Positions 27,250 through 36,704 of a DNA stretch of 64,000 nucleotides are shown in pieces. Numbering within the stretch: the first letter of the stretch is position 1; the number at the start of each line of letters is the position of its first letter. The notes under the pieces are model-generated. The model was not told the DNA's origin, ran no database searches, and saw only the letters and a list, made by a program, of their open reading frames with translations. The position numbers and the translations under genes were made by a program. The DNA comes from JALZUE01 sp051251725 (GTDB taxonomy: Bacteria; Pseudomonadota; Gammaproteobacteria; Enterobacterales; Alteromonadaceae), in the NCBI GenBank assembly GCA_051251725.1, contig JBPOFN010000019.1:1-64000 (forward strand), given 5' to 3'.

Positions 27250-27377
27250 ATGCCTAAAACCTTTTAACCGTCCCGAAACCCCAGTTTATTTCACCAGCTA
27301 ATATTCATCTTTATATTAATAACTATATTGACTACATAAACGATACCAACGCTAAAACCGCTTTAGACAAACTCAAT

Positions 27378-28847
27378 TTAACTCACAACTGCTTTAGCAT
27401 TAAGTTGATATTCTTTTGGTGTCATACCGGTTTGTTTTTTAAAAACCGTAGCGAAATACGCTGAATTATTAAAACCAACGTCAAAAGCGGTATCCGTTAC
27501 CGACTTAACTAACAAAATACTTTTTGCCTTATTTATTCGAGTCTCAGTGAGGTATTGATTTATCGTTTGCGAAGTCCCAGCTTTAAATAACTTCATTAAC
27601 TGAGTTCGACTGACTCCTAACGCTTTGACTAAATCGTTAATGCTAATTTCTGTATGGTAATGGGCTAAAACAAAAGCTTTTATTTGATCTATCAGGCGCT
27701 TATCAACTTCCCCTTCCGGCTTAGTTAAAATTGACTGTGCTAAGAACTGGCTTTCATTGAGTATTATTTTATCGATGAGCTCAATGGACGATGATTGCTC
27801 TAATTGTTCGCCTATTGCAGCCAATCGATTAATTAATACTTCAGCATTACCACACTGATAAACAACCGAGTCAAATAACATAAACAACACTTCTTTCGCC
27901 CGCATTCGATAAGGTGCTATTTGCGCTTGAGTGAAGTTTTTCAGCTCTGTTGTTAAGGCGGAAACTTTAGCGGCTACTAGCCCGACACTGGCAGTGCAAA
28001 CCACATCGATTAACGTTTCCCGCTCACGAAATGGATAAGCATCGTTAAGTTTATCCGGATAATAATCAGTAAATGAAGCGTTGTTAGGTTTACTGTATTG
28101 CGCTTTGGCTAATAACTCTTGGTGTTTAGCGTGATGGCTAATTTTTTGATGGGTAATTTGAATATCTTGAAATACCGCCCAAGCCCAAATTAAAGCGGTT
28201 AAACTTGAGCCGGCATAATAAACCTCCCATTGTCTGAACAGTATTCCCACCACCATAAAAAAACATAAACAAAGTACACCCCAGATATAAATAGCAGTAT
28301 TATTTTTAGTTTTTACTGTAGCTTTAGTGAGTAATAAATAAATACACGGCAGCACCAGCAAACATAAAACTAAAAAAAGTTGCGATAAATAAACATAAGC
28401 AGGCGGTATCCCTTTAATTCGTAATAAAGCAAGAAATTCACTTGCTTGCTTTAGTGATGTTGGCGGCGCAACAATGAAAAGTACACACCAAGCAAGCCCT
28501 AAAACAAAGGGCAGAATAATCATGGTTTTAGTTAACTTGATTTGTGCTTGGCTTAACAGCGCTAATAATAAACAAGGAATACCAATACCAAATAAAACCA
28601 CATTTCTTAATAAATCATACCAATGTTTAGGTGCATCAAAAGGTAAAACATTAATAATCGGCCCGCATAAAAACAAGATAAAACTAACAATAAACAGGGC
28701 GTAAAAAGGATAGGAATTGCCGATATTATCGCGTACTAAGGTAAAATAAATTAACACCATGGCAAATACATGCACAGCGCCAAACGGCACAACACCTCGG
28801 ATAAAAATATCCCAACTAAATACTACTTCGGCCATATTACTCAACAT
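27378..28847 (-). CDS. Membrane-anchored AraC-family transcriptional regulator
   Basis: The 489-residue protein has about seven hydrophobic segments in the first 240 residues, then a cytoplasmic stretch, then a C-terminal AraC DNA-binding domain (about 385-485) with ISINDLVKALGVSRTQLMKLF and SVTDTAFDVGFNNSAYFATVFKKQTGMTPKEY. The membrane part resembles the sensor-like N-terminus of membrane AraC proteins. A start at 28835 (second Met) is also possible. It diverges from the sulfatase genes across a 405-base region holding concentric inverted repeats, so it is a likely regulator of them and possibly itself. Confidence 0.87.
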   Translation of the reverse strand: MLSNMAEVVFSWDIFIRGVVPFGAVHVFAMVLIYFTLVRDNIGNSYPFYALFIVSFILFLCGPIINVLPFDAPKHWYDLLRNVVLFGIGIPCLLLALLSQAQIKLTKTMIILPFVLGLAWCVLFIVAPPTSLKQASEFLALLRIKGIPPAYVYLSQLFLVLCLLVLPCIYLLLTKATVKTKNNTAIYIWGVLCLCFFMVVGILFRQWEVYYAGSSLTALIWAWAVFQDIQITHQKISHHAKHQELLAKAQYSKPNNASFTDYYPDKLNDAYPFRERETLIDVVCTASVGLVAAKVSALTTELKNFTQAQIAPYRMRAKEVLFMLFDSVVYQCGNAEVLINRLAAIGEQLEQSSSIELIDKIILNESQFLAQSILTKPEGEVDKRLIDQIKAFVLAHYHTEISINDLVKALGVSRTQLMKLFKAGTSQTINQYLTETRINKAKSILLVKSVTDTAFDVGFNNSAYFATVFKKQTGMTPKEYQLNAKAVVS

Positions 28848-29252
28848 ACAAGGTGATAAGTGCTGACAAATGCTTTGTCATTTATTGGTCTATTGTAAAC
28901 AATATTTCATTGATGTGTAGTGTTAAGCGAGATCACAAAACTTATATTCTTTATAAAACATCTGACTTACGGCTGAAAAGTGCCCGCTATCGCAATTAAA
29001 AAAAACATAAACCACCAATATAAACTACTGTTAAATAATACCTTTTACTATTTTAAAGATTATTTAGGACTATTTTAAAAGTAACAAGTTAATAAACGGC
29101 GTAAAACAAAGAGTGCAAAAAGTTAAACAGTAAAACAATCTGTCGCATCTTGTACAAACGCGACAGATTAAAAAATGCTATGGCAGACTTTTATCAAAGT
29201 ACACGAACCACTTAACCTTATTTAACATATAAAAAGATCATAAAGGACGAAT
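28848..29252. other. Divergent regulatory region between araC-type gene and sulfatases
   Basis: About 405 AT-rich bases with no gene. The main structure is the inverted repeat at 29137-29169. The sulfatase start at 29253 is preceded by AAAGGACG. Confidence 0.7.
29137..29169. promoter_or_regulatory. Concentric inverted repeats, candidate operator
   Basis: AATCTGTCGC (29137-29146) pairs perfectly with GCGACAGATT (29160-29169). Inside the 13-base spacer lies a second perfect palindrome, TTGTACAA (29150-29157), centred within half a base of the outer one. It is 83 bases upstream of the first sulfatase start. No T-run follows, so an operator is favoured over a terminator. Confidence 0.6.
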
Positions 29253-30725
29253 ATGCGACTTATAGCCAGCTTGATATTTATCAGCTTATTTTTTGTTAAC
29301 TTTGCAAACGCTGCTGACGAGCGACCTAATATTTTAGTAATTTTAGCTGATGACCTTGGTTATGGTGATCTCGGTTTTACCGGCTCAAAAGACATCTTCA
29401 CACCAAACATTGATCAACTAGCCAACAATGGCGTAGAAATAACCAATGGCTATGTTACTCATCCTTTTTGTGGTCCAAGTCGTGCGGGGTTAATTACTGG
29501 CCGTTATCAAGCGCGTTTTGGTATGGAAATTAACATCACTAATTCCCCTTTTGATCAATACAATGGGCTACCACTTTCCGAAACAACCTTTGCAACGCGT
29601 TTACAAAAGTCAGGTTATGAAACCGGCATTATTGGTAAATGGCATCTTGGTGGCTCCCCAGCATTTCATCCTAACAACCGTGGATTTGACTACTTTTATG
29701 GCTTTTTAGCCGGTGGACACTCTTATTTCCCACATCAAGTTAATACCAGAGTATTGCTGACCACTAAAAAAGGAACACCAAACTACAGTGCTAACGAAGG
29801 TACTGATTTACCGCTTGAACGGAATAATAAAGCAGCTGAATTTAACGAGTATTTAACCACCGCATTAAGTAGAGATGCCGTCAATTTTGTGTCAAAAGCA
29901 GATAAACCTTTTATGTTATATCTAGCTTACAACGCGCCACATCAACCATTAGAAGCACCAAAAACAACAATAGCTAAGTACAAACACATAGCAAATAAAG
30001 AGCGCCGTGTTTATGCCGCTATGATTGACGAAATGGACGCTGGCATCGGCATGGTGGTTAATGCTTTAAAAAAATCAGGCAAGCTTGATAATACCCTTAT
30101 ATTTTTCCTATCTGACAATGGCGGTGCAGCGTCGTATAAAGGCCACAACAAATATGCTAAAACGGCATTTTCAGATAGCGGCCCATACCGAGATGGTAAA
30201 GGTAGTATGCGCGAAGGTGGTTCACATGTGCCATTTATTGCACATTGGCCTAAGCAGTTGAAAGCTGGGAAATATCACGGTCTTGTCTCCGCATTAGATA
30301 TTGCTGCTACATCGGTTGCCATAGGTAAAGGTGACAATTCAGGTTATGCCATGGATGGTAAAAATATGATGCCTTATTTAACTGGCGAACAAAAAGGCTC
30401 GGTTCATCAAGCATTATATTGGCGCACAGAACACGGCCGCTGGGCAGTACGCGATCTAAAAACAAAATATTTACTGCAAGACCTCGCCCAGCCCGAATTA
30501 TACAACATGACTATCGATCCTTATGAAACCACCAACCTAGTTGAAACGGCCACTACTGAGCGTAAAGCGATGGCGGCGTTATGGAATAAGTGGAACCAAG
30601 GCAATATTAACAATCATTATTTACCGGCTGGACTATACCAAAAAGCCCGTTTAAATTTTTATAAAGAATTGTCTGAGCAACAAAAAGAAAAAGCTCAAAA
30701 ACAGCAACCATTAGTCATTCAGTAA
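29253..30725 (+). CDS. Sulfatase (type I, formylglycine-dependent), secreted
   Basis: This 490-residue alkaline-phosphatase-superfamily sulfatase should cleave sulfate esters after Cys73 is turned into formylglycine: the activation motif is C73-G-P-S-R with AGLITG following. An N-terminal signal peptide ends near NAADERP. Metal-binding motifs ILADDLGYGDLG (about residue 27) and FLSDNGG (about residue 285) are present, as is GKWHLGG. The maturase is not in the window. AAGGACG precedes the start. The substrate cannot be read from sequence; given the nearby GH16 enzyme, a marine sulfated glycan is plausible. It is paralogous to the next gene. Confidence 0.93.
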   Translation: MRLIASLIFISLFFVNFANAADERPNILVILADDLGYGDLGFTGSKDIFTPNIDQLANNGVEITNGYVTHPFCGPSRAGLITGRYQARFGMEINITNSPFDQYNGLPLSETTFATRLQKSGYETGIIGKWHLGGSPAFHPNNRGFDYFYGFLAGGHSYFPHQVNTRVLLTTKKGTPNYSANEGTDLPLERNNKAAEFNEYLTTALSRDAVNFVSKADKPFMLYLAYNAPHQPLEAPKTTIAKYKHIANKERRVYAAMIDEMDAGIGMVVNALKKSGKLDNTLIFFLSDNGGAASYKGHNKYAKTAFSDSGPYRDGKGSMREGGSHVPFIAHWPKQLKAGKYHGLVSALDIAATSVAIGKGDNSGYAMDGKNMMPYLTGEQKGSVHQALYWRTEHGRWAVRDLKTKYLLQDLAQPELYNMTIDPYETTNLVETATTERKAMAALWNKWNQGNINNHYLPAGLYQKARLNFYKELSEQQKEKAQKQQPLVIQ

Positions 30726-30818
30726 TATATTTTAATTTAAACACCCGCTTAAGATTATTTAACTTAAGTGGATGTTACTGGTAATTATTTAATCATTAAA
30801 AAAATAAGAGAATATTCA

Positions 30819-32273
30819 ATGAAACAACATCTAACATACATAAGGGTAGTGTTAATATCTCTGTTAAGTTTATGCTCGTTTTTTGCTAACGCGCAAGACT
30901 CACGGCCAAATATCGTGGTAATACTCGCTGATGATCTTGGTTATGGCGATTTAGGTTTTACTGGCGCCAAAGACATTCGCACCCCTAATATTGATAAACT
31001 TGCTGCCAATGGCATTACGTTTAACAATGGCTATGTTACTCATCCGTATTGCGGTCCGTCACGCGCAGGTTTATTAACCGGTCGCTATCAAGCCCGTTTT
31101 GGTATGGAAAACAATGTTACTTATACGCCATACGATAAAAACATGGGGCTACCGTTAACCGAAAAAACCTTTGCTAAACGCCTGCAAAAGGTGGGTTACA
31201 GTACCTCTATTTTTGGTAAATGGCACTTAGGCGGCGCACCACACTTTCAACCTAATCAGCGTGGGTTTGACTACTTTTATGGTTTCCTTGATGGCGGCCA
31301 TCAATATATGCCTGGCGAAGTAACCATTAACGGCGACGGATATTGGTTACCATTAATGCGTAATACTGACATTGCAGAATTTGATGAATACCTAACTACC
31401 GCCTTAAGCCGTGATGCAGTTAAGTACATAAAGAGACAAGCCGACAAGCCGTTTATGATGTATATGTCTTACAACGCGCCTCATAGCCCACTGCAAGCAC
31501 CTCAATCTTATATTGATAAATACAAACACATCGCTGATCCAAATAAACGCATATATGCCGCGATGGTCGATGCCATGGACGAAGGCATCGGCATGATAGT
31601 TAATGCCCTAAAAGAAGAAGGAAAATTAGATAACACCTTAATTTTCTTTTTATCAGACAATGGTGGCGTCTATCCTGAAACTTGGCAGCCAACAAGTAAT
31701 TGGGCCAATAACCTCCCTTACCGACGCGGAAAAGTCGCTTTATTAGAAGGCGGTATTCACGTGCCCTTTATTGCGCATTGGCCAAATAAAATTCCAAAAG
31801 GTTTAAAGTTTGATGGTTTAGTCTCGTCACTTGATATTGCCGCAACGTCTGTCGCATTGGCAAATGCTGATGCCAGCGATGGTAAACTTGATGGAGTTGA
31901 TTTAACCCCTTACATGGCAGGAGAAAAATCAGGCTCTCCGCATCAAGCTCTTTTTTGGCGACTTGAAGAAGCTGAACATATTTACGCCGTCAGAACACCA
32001 GAAGCTAAATATATGAGCCAGCCGCTACCTAATGTCGGCCGAAGCTTTTTTGATATGCTAAAAGACCCATATGAAAAAAACAATATTGTTGATAAATTCC
32101 CTAAAAAACAAGCTGAGCTAGCTAAATTATGGAATCAGTGGAATGAAAAAAATATCAATAATATTCTTGAGCAATCTTGGGAATATAAAAAAACCAGAGA
32201 CGACTTTTACCAAGCGCTCTTTGAGAAAAACTTAAAGCAGGCAACTGATACAAAAACATACCGAGTAGAATAA
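30819..32273 (+). CDS. Sulfatase (type I), second copy
   Basis: From ATG 30819 the protein has 484 residues; the frame opens at 30768 but the signal peptide (LTYIRVVLISLLSLCSFFANAQ) then starts properly here. It shows the same motifs as its neighbour: ILADDLGYGDLGFTGAKD, activation cysteine C78 in C-G-P-S-R, GKWHLGG and FLSDNGG. Much of the sequence is alike, so the two arose by tandem duplication. They differ around the middle loop (GDGYWLPLMRNTD versus a longer basic loop), suggesting different substrates. It is 93 bases after the first copy, likely one transcript. Confidence 0.93.
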   Translation: MKQHLTYIRVVLISLLSLCSFFANAQDSRPNIVVILADDLGYGDLGFTGAKDIRTPNIDKLAANGITFNNGYVTHPYCGPSRAGLLTGRYQARFGMENNVTYTPYDKNMGLPLTEKTFAKRLQKVGYSTSIFGKWHLGGAPHFQPNQRGFDYFYGFLDGGHQYMPGEVTINGDGYWLPLMRNTDIAEFDEYLTTALSRDAVKYIKRQADKPFMMYMSYNAPHSPLQAPQSYIDKYKHIADPNKRIYAAMVDAMDEGIGMIVNALKEEGKLDNTLIFFLSDNGGVYPETWQPTSNWANNLPYRRGKVALLEGGIHVPFIAHWPNKIPKGLKFDGLVSSLDIAATSVALANADASDGKLDGVDLTPYMAGEKSGSPHQALFWRLEEAEHIYAVRTPEAKYMSQPLPNVGRSFFDMLKDPYEKNNIVDKFPKKQAELAKLWNQWNEKNINNILEQSWEYKKTRDDFYQALFEKNLKQATDTKTYRVE

Positions 32274-32281
32274 ATAATTAA

Positions 32282-32317
32282 TGGCCTGTTCATAACATTG
32301 AGCAGGTCATGATTTTT
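32282..32317 (+). terminator. Terminator after the sulfatase pair
   Basis: TGGCCTGTTC and GAGCAGGTCA form a 10-bp stem with G-T wobble pairs and an ATAACATT loop, followed by TGATTTTT. It begins 9 bases after the stop of the second sulfatase. Confidence 0.8.
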
Positions 32318-32374
32318 CAATTAATTCACAACTTTTATTGCATAAAACTCCCACCACCTATCACTCAATACAAC

Positions 32375-33796
32375 TTATTGCTGGCCTGTCATATTTTTAG
32401 GATCTAACCGCTTCATAAGCTCAGCCTCGTTGATATCAGTAAGCGCTTTCGCAGCGGCCAATACGGTGCTATTTTCTGCGTAGGCTTTTTTTGCAATTTC
32501 TGCGCATTTATCATAACCAACCAAGTCTGTTAATGCCGTTGCCAATATTGGGTTTCTTGCCAAGTTATGTTCAATAATCTCATGGTTAACCGTCAAACCT
32601 TTAATCGCCTTATCAGCAAGCGCGGTACTCCCAGTCGTTAACAGCTCGATACTTTGCACTAAGGTATGACCGATTAACGGTAACATGGTATTGAGCTGAA
32701 AATTGCCCGACTGCCCCGCTAAGGTAATCGTGGTGTCATTACCTATCACCTGAGTACAGGCCATAAGTACCGCTTCGGGGATCACTGGGTTCACTTTCCC
32801 TGGCATAATACTGCTGCCTTTTTGTAATTCAGCTAACTGTATTTCATTTAAGCCATTAAGTGGCCCACTGCTTAACCAGCGAATGTCGTTACTAATTTTA
32901 CTTAAACTTACCGCTGTCATTTTTAGTATACCACTAACCGACACCGCAATGTCTTGCGCACTAATAGCATGAAAATAATTATCCGCAGGCGTAAATAACA
33001 AACCTGTTTGAGCTGTTAAAATTCGAGTAACAACAGCGCCAAACTGAGTATGAGTATTAATGCCCGTGCCTATCGCAGTACCGCCAATCGCCAGTTTTGC
33101 AAGATTTTCTAAGCTACTTTTAAGCTGTGCATGGGCATATCGAATTTGTGCACTCCAAGCGCTAATCTCCTGCGCAAAACTGAGTGGCATAGCATCCATT
33201 AAATGGGTTCTACCGGTTTTAATGGTATTGTAATGAGCACTGGCTTTTTCATCGAGCGTGTTACTTAAGTGCGCTAATGCGGGTAACAATTCCTCCGCAA
33301 TCAGTTTCGCTGCACTTAAATGAATACATGAGGGGATCACGTCATTCGAACTTTGCCCTAAATTCACATGATCATTAGCATGAACACTGAGCTGGTTATT
33401 ACTGTTAAGTTTCACTAAAGCCGCAATAACTTCATTCGCGTTCATATTGGTACTGGTGCCAGAGCCGGTTTGAAAGACATCAATTGGAAACTGACCATCG
33501 TGCACCCCTGCCGCAATCTCGCGTGCTGCTATTTTAATCGCCTCGGCTTTATCTGCACTTAACAACCCTAATTCTTGGTTCGCTTCTGCACAGGCGCTTT
33601 TCAGTGTCCCTAAAGCCCATAGAAATTCCCGCGGCATTTTAAGTTTGCTAATGGTAAAATTATTGACCGCTTTGGCGGTTTCAATACCATAAAGAATATC
33701 GTGATTTTGAGCCGTTTGTTTACTCTGCTTTTTACTATTCTTTTTACCATGCTTTTTACTAGCAGCTAAACTTTCGGTGTCGTTTGCACTTGTCAT
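32375..33796 (-). CDS. fumC: Class II fumarate hydratase with Lys-rich N-terminal extension
   Basis: This 473-residue protein belongs to the fumarase/aspartase superfamily. The signature GSSIMPGKVNP is near residue 330, and GSGTSTNMNANEV and HANDHVNLGQSSNDVIP are also as in FumC. The active-site TGRTHLMDAMP is present. FumC usually begins with a short leader and then RxEKDxxG-type residues; here the first 30 residues are SLAASKKHGKKNSKKQ-type, rich in Lys and Gln, before ILYGIETAKAVNNF. AAGGAT precedes the start, so the extension appears real. Fumarase is favoured over aspartase from the motifs, but this is not certain. Confidence 0.9.
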   Translation of the reverse strand: MTSANDTESLAASKKHGKKNSKKQSKQTAQNHDILYGIETAKAVNNFTISKLKMPREFLWALGTLKSACAEANQELGLLSADKAEAIKIAAREIAAGVHDGQFPIDVFQTGSGTSTNMNANEVIAALVKLNSNNQLSVHANDHVNLGQSSNDVIPSCIHLSAAKLIAEELLPALAHLSNTLDEKASAHYNTIKTGRTHLMDAMPLSFAQEISAWSAQIRYAHAQLKSSLENLAKLAIGGTAIGTGINTHTQFGAVVTRILTAQTGLLFTPADNYFHAISAQDIAVSVSGILKMTAVSLSKISNDIRWLSSGPLNGLNEIQLAELQKGSSIMPGKVNPVIPEAVLMACTQVIGNDTTITLAGQSGNFQLNTMLPLIGHTLVQSIELLTTGSTALADKAIKGLTVNHEIIEHNLARNPILATALTDLVGYDKCAEIAKKAYAENSTVLAAAKALTDINEAELMKRLDPKNMTGQQ

Positions 33797-33874
33797 TGTC
33801 GGATCCTTTATCTTGCTACTAAACTATAGCAAAGCTATTAACTACTTCCGCTAATGCCCTAATTTTATTTACAA

Positions 33875-34411
33875 CTAAAAAGCAGAATTTGGTCCTTTTA
33901 AAAATTCAATTTCTAGCGCTGTAGATTCTCGCCCGAGTATTTTATTTCTATGAGGATAACGGCCAAAACGCTCAATAATTTCTTGATGTTTTAATTCAAA
34001 CTGATAGTTAGACTCAATACCATTCGCTTGATAAAGCTTAACCGCTTGCTGATGAATCAACGCCGATTCGCTGTGCATAAATGGCATATACAAAAAACTC
34101 TTTTCAAGCGCTGATAAGGCTTGCTCGGCGCCAGCTGTGATTGCTTCTTGCGCTAATATTAGCGCTAAAGGATCAAAAGCAAACGCGTTTGCAGTATCCC
34201 TAAACATGTTACGAGAGAATTGATCTAAAACAATAACTTCCGCTAATCGTCCATGTGCAGATGCTCGCCAGTTAAATAACTCAGCATTGGCGGCGGCTTG
34301 ATGAAGTGTTGCAAAACGCTGGTGAATTAACTTATCTAAACTTTCATCTTTTACCCACCACTGCGCAGGGGTTAATTCTTCAAACCAAAAACCCAGTACC
34401 TCTTGATACAT
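33875..34411 (-). CDS. DUF924 family protein
   Basis: The 178-residue protein has the DUF924 pattern: EVLGFWFEELTPAQWW at the N-terminus, RLAEVIVLDQFSRNMFRDTANAFAFDPLAL in the middle, FLYMPFMHSESALIHQQ, and IERFGRYPHRNKILGRESTALEIEFLK at the end. The fold is all helical and TPR-like; function is not known to me. Start 34411 (MYQEVLG) has GGAG about 7 bases upstream and is preferred to 34429. Confidence 0.9.
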   Translation of the reverse strand: MYQEVLGFWFEELTPAQWWVKDESLDKLIHQRFATLHQAAANAELFNWRASAHGRLAEVIVLDQFSRNMFRDTANAFAFDPLALILAQEAITAGAEQALSALEKSFLYMPFMHSESALIHQQAVKLYQANGIESNYQFELKHQEIIERFGRYPHRNKILGRESTALEIEFLKGPNSAF

Positions 34412-34435
34412 GATTATCTCCATATTCATTAGTTT

Positions 34436-34530
34436 CCGCTTCTAACTTATGACTTCCAGCTTCCAGCTTATGGCTTATCGCTTCTAGCTCTTGGCTTATC
34501 GCTTCTAGCTTCCAGCTTTCGGCTTATGCC
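34436..34530. repeat. Degenerate 21-bp tandem repeat
   Basis: CTTCCAGCTTATGGCTTAT.. at 34460-34480 and a copy at 34481-34501 differ at three positions; further partial units (CTTCTAGCTTCCAGCTTT.., GACTTCCAG) extend on both sides. The array fills the gap between the DUF924 gene and a LysR gene, whose stop is at 34542. Confidence 0.8.
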
Positions 34531-34541
34531 ATTAACGCCCT

Positions 34542-35393
34542 TTAAAGCGCAAGCGCTTGGCAAATTTCCGCTAACGACAAGCCATAAACCCGTTGATTAG
34601 CCGCCTTGCTCGATAATGCGATATCAATAACAGGTAAAACCGCAAAATCGCGAATATGGCGCTGTGACAGTAAACCATCAGGCACTGCTTTTTTCGACAA
34701 AACGGTGATCGCTTTTTTATTTTTCGCTAAGCTAGTTAAAAAGTGACTATTACTGGTTTGGCAGACCAAATGATAAGGAATTTGATTCTTTTCCAAACCA
34801 TCAACCACAGTAGAGTTAAATTTACATGTCGGTTCAAATAACGCCAGCTTTAATGGCCGTTCAGTCAGCTGTTCAGGATCGGCATAAACCCAAACACCTT
34901 CATCTTGATATAACAATTGTCCTTCGTCTGATGCCGGTGCGCGGGTTAAAATCGCTAAATCTAATTTCCCTTGATCTAACATTGCTCTTAATTCGCTGGA
35001 ATTTTTACTGATCAAAGTCACTGACACTTCAGGCGATTGCGCTTGTAATAATTGTATTAATTTAGGCATGACCACATCGGTATAGTCATCAGGGCAACCG
35101 ATCACTAATTGATCCTGATTATCGTTTTGTTGAAATTTTGACAAGGTTTCATCATGTAAATTCAGCATCCGCCGTGCATAAGCGACCAGTTTTTTACCGT
35201 CGGTGGTTAATGCTATATTTCGGCCTTGGCGTTGAAATAACTCACAATTAAGCTGCCCTTCTAAGCGTTTCAATTGCAGGCTAATGGTCGATTGGGTTTT
35301 ATGCAATTGACCTAATGCACGGGCAATACTGCCGCAGTCAACCACGGCAATAAAAGTACGTAATAAATCTAAATCTATATTTTGTCTGCTCAT
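34542..35393 (-). CDS. LysR-family transcriptional regulator
   Basis: The 283-residue regulator has the LysR helix-turn-helix near residues 8-65 (LLRTFIAVVDCGSIARALGQLHKTQSTISLQLKRLE) and an effector-binding domain after residue 90. It diverges from the glutathione transferase gene at 35537, a common arrangement of a LysR regulator with its target. The effector is unknown. Confidence 0.93.
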   Translation of the reverse strand: MSRQNIDLDLLRTFIAVVDCGSIARALGQLHKTQSTISLQLKRLEGQLNCELFQRQGRNIALTTDGKKLVAYARRMLNLHDETLSKFQQNDNQDQLVIGCPDDYTDVVMPKLIQLLQAQSPEVSVTLISKNSSELRAMLDQGKLDLAILTRAPASDEGQLLYQDEGVWVYADPEQLTERPLKLALFEPTCKFNSTVVDGLEKNQIPYHLVCQTSNSHFLTSLAKNKKAITVLSKKAVPDGLLSQRHIRDFAVLPVIDIALSSKAANQRVYGLSLAEICQALAL

Positions 35394-35536
35394 GGTTATT
35401 CTTCAGCTTCACTTATCAAAAGAGTCATTGGCTTTATTCATATATATCATTAAATAAATCAATTTGTTAATTCGGTCTTTTATTCATATCTTAAAGCTAC
35501 TTAAACAAATTAATTACCCTAACACAAGGAATGCCA

Positions 35537-36226
35537 ATGCAACTGATAATCGGCAATAAAAATTACTCGTCGTGGTCGTTAAGACCTTGGATCTTATTAA
35601 GCCACTACGGTATTCCCTTTAATGAAACATTAATAAAATTGTTTCAGCCAAATATGAAAGCAGCAATGAACGGCCTTTGCCCTGCAGGAAAAGTTCCTGC
35701 GCTCATTGATGATAGCTTAAGCTTTAGCAAAAAACGCGTACATGTTTGGGATACATTAGCCATTTGTGAATATATCAATGACACTTATTTAGCTGGCAAA
35801 GGCTGGCCAAGTGAATTATCAGAAAAAGCAACGGCGCGGGCAATCGCCAATGAAATGCACTCAGGATTTTTTGGCGTTCGTAGCGAGCTGCCAATGAATA
35901 TTAGGCGACCACTTGAAGTTGTCGCTAATGATGATTTATCTGCCGAAGCGGTTAAAGATGTCGAGCGCATCTGTGATATTTGGTATCAAGCACTAACGCA
36001 AAAAACCAATAAAGCAGCGCCATTTTTATTTGGTGATTTTAGCATTGCTGATGCTATGTATTTTCCAATAGTGAGCCGTTTTAATACTTATGGCATAACC
36101 ATTCCTGCAGATAAGAAGTTGGTTGTCGCTGCCTATATGCAAGCAATGTTAAGCTTACCTGCTTTTAAAAAATGGACTGATGAGGCTTTATTAGAAATAG
36201 AAGTGATTGACGAAGATGAGCGCTAA
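35537..36226 (+). CDS. Glutathione S-transferase family protein
   Basis: A 229-residue protein starting MQLIIGNKNYSSWSLRPWILL, the thioredoxin-fold N-terminus of a GST subgroup in which SSWS supplies the catalytic serine. Residues about 90-225 form the helical C-terminal domain (FLFGDFSIADAMYFPIVSRF). The start is set at 35537 because AAGGA lies immediately before the ATG at 35531, which would leave no spacing. A detoxification role fits the divergent LysR gene, but substrates are unknown. Confidence 0.88.
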   Translation: MQLIIGNKNYSSWSLRPWILLSHYGIPFNETLIKLFQPNMKAAMNGLCPAGKVPALIDDSLSFSKKRVHVWDTLAICEYINDTYLAGKGWPSELSEKATARAIANEMHSGFFGVRSELPMNIRRPLEVVANDDLSAEAVKDVERICDIWYQALTQKTNKAAPFLFGDFSIADAMYFPIVSRFNTYGITIPADKKLVVAAYMQAMLSLPAFKKWTDEALLEIEVIDEDER

Positions 36227-36270
36227 GCGTTTAAGCTTTGTTTATACTTAAAACCTTAATTAAACTGCCT

Positions 36271-36310
36271 AAAATAAAAATCAATGGCTAAGCTGAGTTT
36301 GCCATTGATT
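36271..36310 (-). terminator. Terminator for the monooxygenase gene
   Basis: Perfect 10-bp arms AATCAATGGC (36279-36288) and GCCATTGATT (36301-36310) are followed, on the minus strand, by TTTTTATTTT. It is about 100 bases past the stop of the minus-strand ABM gene. Confidence 0.8.
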
Positions 36311-36413
36311 CAATGTACTCAATGAAAAATATCTTAGTGGCCTAATGTCATACCAATAAAACCAAATAATTATAGTTAAAAATCAAGATAAAACATTGTC
36401 AAAAAAAGAGTAT

Positions 36414-36704
36414 TTAAGAAATATCTGTCATTTCATTTAAACTAAAGTCGTCAACAGCTCCTTCAGTTTCAGCCATATACTCTTGTAAATGTTGCCCGGC
36501 CATATGTGCTTGCCATAATTCACGTGATTGCCAGTTTTCATAAAACATAAAATGCGCAGGATTGTCGTTATCTTGATGTAAATCGTAGTTAATACAACCG
36601 GCTTCTGCTCGAGTAATAGTAATAAGTTTTAACAGCGCTGATTTTACTAAAGCAATTTGGTCAGCTTTGGCTGTAATATTGGCAACTATGGTTAATTGCG
36701 TCAT
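36414..36704 (-). CDS. Antibiotic biosynthesis monooxygenase (ABM/YgiN-like) protein
   Basis: This 96-residue protein has a ferredoxin-like ABM fold: QLTIVANITAKADQIALVKSALLKLI, then EAGCINYDLHQDNDNPAHFMFYENWQSRELWQAHM. Such proteins are small quinol or haem-linked oxygenases, or YgiN-type quinol monooxygenases. AAGGAAA precedes the start. It lies 120 bases downstream of the dehydrogenase gene on the same strand and may be co-regulated with it. Confidence 0.88.
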   Translation of the reverse strand: MTQLTIVANITAKADQIALVKSALLKLITITRAEAGCINYDLHQDNDNPAHFMFYENWQSRELWQAHMAGQHLQEYMAETEGAVDDFSLNEMTDIS

